Made by a program: the position numbers and the translations under genes. From Zingiber officinale (taxonomy: Eukaryota; Streptophyta; Magnoliopsida; Zingiberales; Zingiberaceae), in the NCBI RefSeq assembly GCF_018446385.1, contig NC_055999.1:82909859-82973858 (forward strand): 64,000 bases of DNA, given 5' to 3'. Shown piece by piece: positions 57,908 to 64,000 of the stretch (position 1 is the stretch's first letter; each line of letters opens with the position of its first letter). The notes under the pieces were generated by a model. It was not told the DNA's origin. It did not search any database and saw only the letters and a program-made list of their open reading frames with translations.

Positions 57908-58690
57908 TGGAGCTTGAGATGCTTGGCCAAAGTTGACGAAATTAGTGGTGGTTAACCCTAATTAGTAGTCACTAAGTGCTCAAGGTTTTCTTTGCGTCCA
58001 AGAGGTCTTGGTTGGAGCTGTGGTGAGGTTTCTCCACCCACAAGAAGACTTGAGATAGCCAGAGTTTGCCGAGGGCTAATCCACCAAATGATTGAGGGAT
58101 CATCCACCAAATGATTGAGGGATCGTCCACCTTATGGGTAGCCGTGGAGTAGGATCCCTAATCTCTGAACCACGTTAAAAGAAACGTGTTAGCGGTTTGC
58201 ATTCTTCCTTATTGTCTTTAGCTTTCATTATAGTAGTTTGTATTTCTGCTGCGCAAACTAACCTTGTAGAGAGGAAAGCAAATTGGGGGCAACATCTATT
58301 CAACCTCCCGTCTAGCCGGCCATCCGATCCGCAACATCTAGATCCTCTTCAGATTCCGTGGGTTCAATTTCTTCGGGATCTGGATCCTCTTCAGATTCTT
58401 CAGGATCTCATTCCAATTGAAGTAATTGCCTGCACATATCTAAATATGATATACGCCCTTTAGAATAATCTCATAGTTAGTGTGCTATATCACTGAGATG
58501 TTCCGGTAGTAACTGAACAAGATCCCATCTTCTGTCATTATCCTGGACTGGATACCCTTCTCGCTCGAGTTTTTTGAATATTCGATCGAGCCGACCAATA
58601 AACCAACTGACCAATAAGCCAACTGACTCCATGATCCGGGTCATATTCTAGCTTCTTGATCTCCTCCCAAAGCTCATGTTGTTGTTCATA

Positions 58691-59970
58691 ACAACTTGTC
58701 ATCATGTATATTGTTCATGGTATCTAGAATTGAAAATAAAGATGTTAGTACAAAACTAACAAATTGATAACAAAACTGGTCAAATTCAATTCTCACATAT
58801 ACATAGAACAAATATATACAGAATACATAAGCAAATAAGAAAAATAAATTTTCTTTATTTAGGAAGTCTCAGTTGACTGACACATTGGACCGATTAATTA
58901 GGAATCTAGATTTTAAGCTTAGTTCATTGTCCTTGTTAAAACTAATTTAATTTGATAGGGATTTCTGACCTATTTTCTATTATTATTTTAATCTAATCCC
59001 ATTTAAGTCAATCTCATATTTATTAATCAAACTCAAGTCCGTTTGATTAATCCAATGTCCATTGGATTATGCCCGACATATTAGAATAAATCTAATATTT
59101 ATTTTTGATCAAATCTGACCCATTAGGTAATTTGATCAAATTCGACCTGTTAGAACGAATCTGGTCTGATTTGATTAGCCCGACTCATGCAATCAAATTA
59201 TCCCAATTAATTCAATAATAAACTGATCTGGTTAAACCAACCAATAGTTTGAACTAGATTTAGGTATTATTGAATCAAACTGGTCTGATTAAACCAACCA
59301 ATAGTTTGAACCAGACCTACGTTTGATTGGACCAAGAGTTGGTTCAATTTTTAATTAATTAAGTCATACATTAATTAAATATGTATTTAATTAATTAAAT
59401 AATTTCAAAAGTTAATCAAAACGTCATTTACCTTTTTTTTAACTAAAAAAACTTGATTAATGATGTAGAAAATATTTTTTTTTCATTTATAAAAATCAAA
59501 CAATTTCTGTCTTGTTAAAAGTACTGTTCATCCCTTGAATCAATTACAATTTTTATTCAATTAAATGAATTGATTGATTAATCTAGTAAAATATGACGAA
59601 AATTTTTTAACACGCATTCAATCATCGATTAAGCATATGAATTACTGTGTCGTGAAATTAATCGATTCAATTTTTTTTTAATCGATTCAAACACGGAAAA
59701 ATTTACTGTACCATCAAAAAGTACTATTCATCTTACCCATTGTTTTTTTTGCCTGTGCTCCTTTTCTTATAACAAATACGGTGGCCAGCCGATCACCAGC
59801 CTTTCAAACACGGTCATCTGCGTTCGCCGACCATGGAAGCTGGTAGCCTGCCAACGTTAATCGCATATCATGATTTCATTCAGCGGTGGCAGATTATGAT
59901 TTTATCAACAAAATAGCAAGCAGAACAGAGAAAATTTCAGGAATTTTTCATGCACTTAGAACTAATGACT
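58691..59970 (-). other. leader region of the copia element
   Basis: AT-rich. A 32 bp segment (CTGATTAAACCAACCAATAG type) occurs twice at about 59225-59260 and 59280-59320, and TTGATCAAAT..GACC units repeat at 59085-59160. No coding frame is seen. Confidence 0.5.
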
Positions 59971-59980
59971 CTGATACCAT
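59971..59980 (-). other. primer binding site of the copia element
   Basis: On the minus strand ATGGTATCAGAGTCA follows the 5' LTR directly, the initiator tRNA-Met site. Confidence 0.85.
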
Positions 59981-60341
59981 TATTGCCTCTATTATGCATG
60001 AAACACAAGATAAAGCATGTAAACAACTCACGGTGATCTCCTGAGATGATATTTATCTCTGCTTGATGTCGGAAGCACGATCACGGATGAAACCAGAAAG
60101 CCTTTTGAGTTTCATGAGACAAATCTCTTTCCATAGGACATTCTCCTTTGCCTGAAATCACCTCCAATCCCTATTGTTTTTCCTTCTCGTCTTTTTTTTG
60201 GATCTTCATGGCTTGGACACATTTATATAAGATGAGTGAGGAAGATGAAGGGGAAGGGATGCTCTTTCGTCTCCTTGACGTTTGCAGCAATGAGGGAGAT
60301 GAAGGGGAAGCGACGACTCTTTATCTCCTCAATCTCCAACA
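59981..60341 (-). repeat. 5' LTR of the minus-strand copia element
   Basis: The mate of 48249-48608, 361 bp. Its terminal TG (plus strand) has changed to TA. Confidence 0.85.
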
Positions 60342-61670
60342 CGTTATAGTAGTAGTATTATAGCAATACTATAGCAACCCTATTTTTTAGATTTTGCGTC
60401 TATTAGTCGATCGATACAACTTATCAATCAACTAATACTCCTGTTTTAGCCTTACCAAAGCTGAAATCTCATCTTGTCTGATATCTAATTGGTCTTAACC
60501 TACCAGAACTTACTTTGCCCGATATTCGGTCAACCTTGACATGCCAAGACTTCTTGTTGCCTAGCATCCGATCAACCTTGACATGTCAAAACTTTTTTAT
60601 TGCATAGTATTCAGTCAACCTTTACCTGTCGAGACTTCATGTCTCATGCCAACTTCCTGTTGGACTTCCAACCGTCAAGTGTTCGATCGACCGTGACCCA
60701 CTTGGACTTTTCATATCTTGTCAAGTATCCAGTAAATTTTGATCTACTTGACTTTTCGCTCAACCAACTTAACATATTGATTAACTGTTCAATATATGAT
60801 TAACCTTAAATTATACTTGATGTCTCGACCAACTAACATATTGATCAAACATTAAAATTCTAATTCAAGTCAACTCGAGCTTGGTCAATCATGACCAGAG
60901 ATCAATTGTACCAATACAAGAGAGATCATATGACAATTAAAATGAGAGATGAGTAGGACATACAACTTTTATGAGACAAATGTTGATTAATAAGTTGAAG
61001 TTTTCAACCTTATCCAACTCCTTAGAGACATTTAAACAATGTAAGTATTTGTATAAAAATTTCAAGGGTCCGACTTGCTCATCTTCTAGTTGATAGAATA
61101 GAGCCTCTAGTCAACTATAGATTGGATAGAGAGATATTCTATTTTTCAAATCCTTTCATTTAGTCAACTTTTGAGTCGACTAAACTCTCCAACTAATTGA
61201 TGCTCACCTCCAATCGGTTAAATCCAGTTAGAGATCAGATCACTCCTTCACTAGTCATACCTCACTAACTTGAGACTTGCTGTTCCTAGGTTGGAGCCTT
61301 CACTCAAGCCACTACATAGTCTACCCTTACCTAGATAAATATATCATTTATGATAGTATTGCTTAAAGACAAAAACCTAGGATTACATTTCACTCACAAT
61401 GTGTCATAGCTTCTTGCCTTCGGGTTTTCAACCTCAACAATGCTCTTTGTTTCCTTCGAGTTTATCTCATGTTAGACCCTTAGTGCTTCAGATTCATTAA
61501 GCCCTCTGAGCTTGCTCTAGCATGTCAGTCCGCCTATTCATAGACTTCCCTAGAGTGCCCATTGCTTTAGGCCTTTAGTACCTAAGATGCATCATGCTCA
61601 CCAATATGTCATTCTTCTTTGCTAACCTACCAAATTTATTCGTTACATGTTAACCCATCAAACTAGCAAC
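60342..61670 (-). repeat. degenerate LTR-derived sequence, probable continuation of 47540-48248
   Basis: It begins with palindrome-like TAGTCGATCGAT (60400). It then holds a decayed tandem repeat (60500-60770) with GGTCAACCTTGACATGCCAA units, five or so copies about 55 bp apart. The rest shows no gene. The boundary with the downstream sequence is unclear. Confidence 0.45.
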
Positions 61671-62102
61671 TAGGGATGACAATGAGACAGGGTGAGTTAG
61701 ATTTGTCATCTTCATCCCCATCCCCACCCCCAAATTATAGTCCCGTCCCCATCTCCGATTTTGTTTAATCGGGGAATCCTCATCCCTAAGTTCACGGGGA
61801 TTAAATATCTATCTCCGCTTCAAATGCTGACTTAGCAAAAAAAATTTTAATTTTCAACCTCTTTCATATATAAAAGTATTAATACAATAAATCAATTATA
61901 ATAATAATAATAATAATAATAATTATTATTATTATTATTAGGGTGGGTTCGTCGATGGGGATACATCCCCATACCTGTCCCGATTCAACATACGGGGATT
62001 TGAAAATCCTTGAACTTGAACCCGAAAAAACTCCCTGATTCTGCTCCCGTTTTGAGTTTTCCCAAAGGGGCTCCGAACCTGTGGGGGGAATTGTCATCCC
62101 TA
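61671..62102 (+). mobile_element. hAT MITE (432 bp) with perfect 8 bp target duplication
   Basis: The ends TAGGGATGACAAT and ATTGTCATCCCTA are perfect 13 bp inverted repeats. CTAGCAAC flanks both sides (61663-61670 and 62103-62110). The interior has GGGGAT/CCCCATCC-rich sequence near both ends and an (ATA)n(TTA)n tract at 61900-61940. No transposase. The intact ends and duplication suggest a young insertion. Confidence 0.9.
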
Positions 62103-62110
62103 CTAGCAAC

Positions 62111-62237
62111 CACTCCATACCTCTTGTGCTTAAATCTACCGTGTCAAACCTTCAATCCCTTGGATGCAACAAACTTTCCAAGTTTGCTCTATATCATCCT
62201 TCACCTTTTAAATGTACCTCTTTATAGACCTCTATGT
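62111..62237 (+). other. short unassigned stretch
   Basis: Continues the sequence left of the MITE; nothing recognised. Confidence 0.4.
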
Positions 62238-62375
62238 TGTTAGGACATGTAGAGAGCTAGAGGAGGAGGGGGATGAATAATTTCAATCATTTTTTTGAAC
62301 TTAATTTGCAATGGAAAACTTGAAGCAATGTTAACACATTTGTTTTACTTGGTATCCAATTTCTTAAGGTGACTA
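62238..62375 (-). repeat. end of a SIRE-like LTR on the minus strand
   Basis: TGTTAGGACATGTAGAGAGC and the following CTAGAGGAGGAGGGGGATGAATA are the reverse complement of the conserved LTR 3' terminus seen at 8820-8857, 53560-53595 and 56660-56700. Its right boundary is uncertain. Confidence 0.6.
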
Positions 62376-63190
62376 ATCTAAAAGTCCACTTGTACGCCCT
62401 GGAGATATGTCGGCCCGACAAACGAAAAATATCTCTCCCCTTATGATAACATATGAAATCTGGATATATTGCCATAAGGCTGTACAAGTATAATAACTAC
62501 ATCCCATACGGCTAAAAACAAACACAACCACAAAAGATAATATGCAGCTTACACAGCTGGAACAAAACACAGCGGAAGATATATGATAAACTATATAAAC
62601 CATAAAATGACTAACTGCTGTTGGCATAGCTTAACACAACAACAACTCATAACTAAATAAATGTAGCAATATAATAAGGTTAAAATCCATGGTCAAGTCA
62701 AATTATTACATATATAAGTCCAAAAAAGTGCAAGTATAGCAGTAAAAAAAAATAGGATAGAAAACTATCTCAATGTGAAGTAGGAAGTGATTCCACAATC
62801 ATCTACCTACTACTTGAGGAAAATAAAATACACAAATGAGGTGGTGAGTCTAGGTGACTCAACGGCTAATAGATAAATGATAGTGAATGGTCAAATGTAA
62901 TAATATGAAAATCAAAGTATATAGTCTTGTAGGTAATATCAATATATACAATCATAAATGACATAATGAATGTACACATTAGAATAGATCTAACACATAC
63001 AGTATAATGATCAATAATCACTGAGGATCTGTAATGAATATGCTCATACTACATGAGCAACATATGAAAATATATACATATATGATAAATGAATATGTAT
63101 GAATAATGTCAAGCATATGCAACAACCATAGCACAAATAAATGCAACAAATTATAGGCATATGCACAACAATATCTCTAAGATATGCAAC
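62376..63190. repeat. probable LTR-retrotransposon (gypsy-like) non-coding sequence
   Basis: Repeat-like, AT-rich sequence with no coding frame and no visible element boundary. Assignment is by general appearance only. Confidence 0.3.
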
Positions 63191-63219
63191 ACGCATCATC
63201 TGTGCATATGATCATATAT

Positions 63220-63500
63220 GTGTTACTCCTACACACCACTCCAGCTACCACAACATTTGTGTGGCCGAGTGGAGAGAATTGTGACAACTGCTCACCACTT
63301 CAACTACCATTACATCTGAGTGTCCAGTCGGGCAGGATGCAAAGTAGTTATCTAGTTATATAACAAGAAGGTTGTTGTTTGCACACAACTCGCTACCACT
63401 ACCCCGAATGGCCGAGTGGGCACTACAGGACAAGTTGCACCCAACTCTAGTTACCACTACCCTTGAGTGGCCTAGTGAGCAACGAATATGACTGATAACT
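63220..63500. repeat. tandem repeat of about 60-65 bp with GGCCGAGTGG core
   Basis: Units centred on GTGGCCGAGTGG, GTGTCCAGTCGG, ATGGCCGAGTGG and GTGGCCTAGTGA (63262, 63322, 63408, 63468), each preceded by a CAC.ACTCCAACTACCAC-like part. Confidence 0.7.
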
Positions 63501-63689
63501 CTCTCACACCACAAGGGAGACATAGTCCGTCAGCATGCACTCAGTGTAATGATGTGCATGATGCTAATATCCATGACTCAAACATAGTCATCATCAATGT
63601 AATGACATGATAAACATAAGTATATTCAGAATCATGATCCATCAATCACATATAAAGATCAAATAAGTGTCTACTAAACAATATGTAGT

Positions 63690-64000
63690 AAATAGTTACA
63701 TTGATAGTACACACCACACTCGTGTATACACAATTGAATTTAGGCAATCAAATTTAATAAATTCTATACTATACACCATATATGTGTGCACACTACAACA
63801 TATGCATAATCAACATGGCAACACCTATAGTACACACCATATACGTGTGTACACTACTACAACATGTGAATGATTAACATGATAACTCCTATAGTACATA
63901 CCATACACGTGTGTACACTATAACATATCCATAATCAGCATAGCAACACCTATAGTATACACTATACATGTGTGTATACTGTATACTATAGTATGTGAAT
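63690..64000. repeat. tandem repeat of about 62 bp with CACACGTGTG palindromes, five copies, runs off the window
   Basis: Copies centre near 63723, 63785, 63845, 63908 and 63970, each with TATAGTACACACCATA and a CGTGTGTACACTA half. Between them lies an ACAACAT.TG.ATAATCA.CATG.CAACACC segment. Confidence 0.8.

Larger units (their letters stand above)
57320..58336 (+). repeat. solo LTR (1017 bp) with perfect 5 bp target duplication
   Basis: It starts TGTTGGAGCAATC and ends CCGCAACA. TCTAG occurs at 57315-57319 and again at 58337-58341. No internal domain is present. It has a TATA box at 57901 and palindromes with GTCGACTGGT / ACCAGTTGAT arms at about 57730-57865, and its end carries CTAGCCGGCC like the other SIRE-like LTRs. 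It is best explained by LTR-LTR recombination. Confidence 0.92.
57097..58690 (-). pseudogene. acidic-repeat reading frame on the minus strand, split by a solo LTR
   Basis: Right of the LTR the minus strand reads HELWEEIKKLEYDPDHG, then (shifted frame) RIFKKLEREGYPVQDNDRRW and SYLDMCRQLLQLE. It then enters repeats of EESEEDPD and EEFEEDPEMD type, which continue left of the LTR and end FGMNG-stop at 57097-57099. The frame runs straight across the insertion once the LTR and one TCTAG copy are ignored. At least one frameshift and internal stops are present. I do not recognise the family. A retroelement structural protein with an acidic tail is one guess. Its place between the copia primer site and gag is unusual. 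Confidence 0.5.
48249..60341 (-). mobile_element. Ty1/copia retrotransposon on the minus strand, degenerate and invaded
   Basis: Two direct repeats, 48249-48608 (360 bp) and 59981-60341 (361 bp), share the same sequence order throughout. On the minus strand they start TGTTGGA and end GGCAACA (GGCAATA in the right copy). A tRNA-iMet-type primer site adjoins the right LTR and a purine tract adjoins the left one. Gag, protease, integrase and part of RT read on the minus strand between. The flanks CGCTG (48244) and CGTTA (60342) match 3 of 5. Without the two nested insertions the element is about 6.9 kb. Confidence 0.85.

Overview
The window is nuclear DNA of a flowering plant, probably a monocot. 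The evidence is spliced plant genes with GT/AG introns, Ty1/copia retrotransposons of the SIRE and Tork-like types, hAT-like MITEs and AT microsatellites. The LTR families resemble ones I associate with Zingiberales, but I cannot verify that. Three host genes are supported by exon models that stay in frame across every junction. The rest is almost entirely transposable elements and their debris.

Layout. 1-8857: the 3' two thirds of a SIRE-like Ty1/copia element (gag, pol, a spliced third ORF, polypurine tract, 1.6 kb 3' LTR). 8858-9540: a small two-exon coiled-coil gene fragment with its own TATA box. 9745-14175: a long array of GTAGCAGC-type palindromic subrepeats, partly inverted and partly tandemly duplicated. 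14670-15007: AT microsatellites alternating with a unique module. 15226-28225: a nine-exon gene for an 851-residue protein, LRR-like at the N-terminus and WD40 at the C-terminus, close to the DHU1 type, with MITEs and a coding relic in its introns. 28911-30130: tandem repeats and a hAT-type repeat. 30476-40814: an eight-exon KMS1/2 (VMP1-like) gene whose last two exons are duplicated immediately downstream (41081-41797). 43782-43985: a SINE-like element. 44534-46281, minus strand: a short group III WRKY gene.

47540-62235 is a nested retroelement stack. A degenerate SIRE-like LTR on the minus strand is split by a minus-strand copia element (48249-60341, 360/361 bp LTRs). That element in turn holds a gag-only LTR element (52517-56700, perfect 5 bp target duplication) and a solo LTR (57320-58336, perfect 5 bp duplication) that cuts an acidic reading frame. 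A hAT MITE with a perfect 8 bp target duplication lies at 61671-62102. 62238-64000 is LTR-like sequence with two further tandem arrays.

The three host genes have no evident functional link: UV-B/ubiquitin-ligase type WD40 protein, ER/Golgi membrane protein, stress transcription factor. The most unusual signals are four: arrays of family-specific palindromes at equivalent places in several LTR families, the spliced third ORF of the first element, the GTAGCAGC fold-back array, and the tandemly duplicated 3' end of the KMS gene. All calls were made by eye; no alignment or database search was run.
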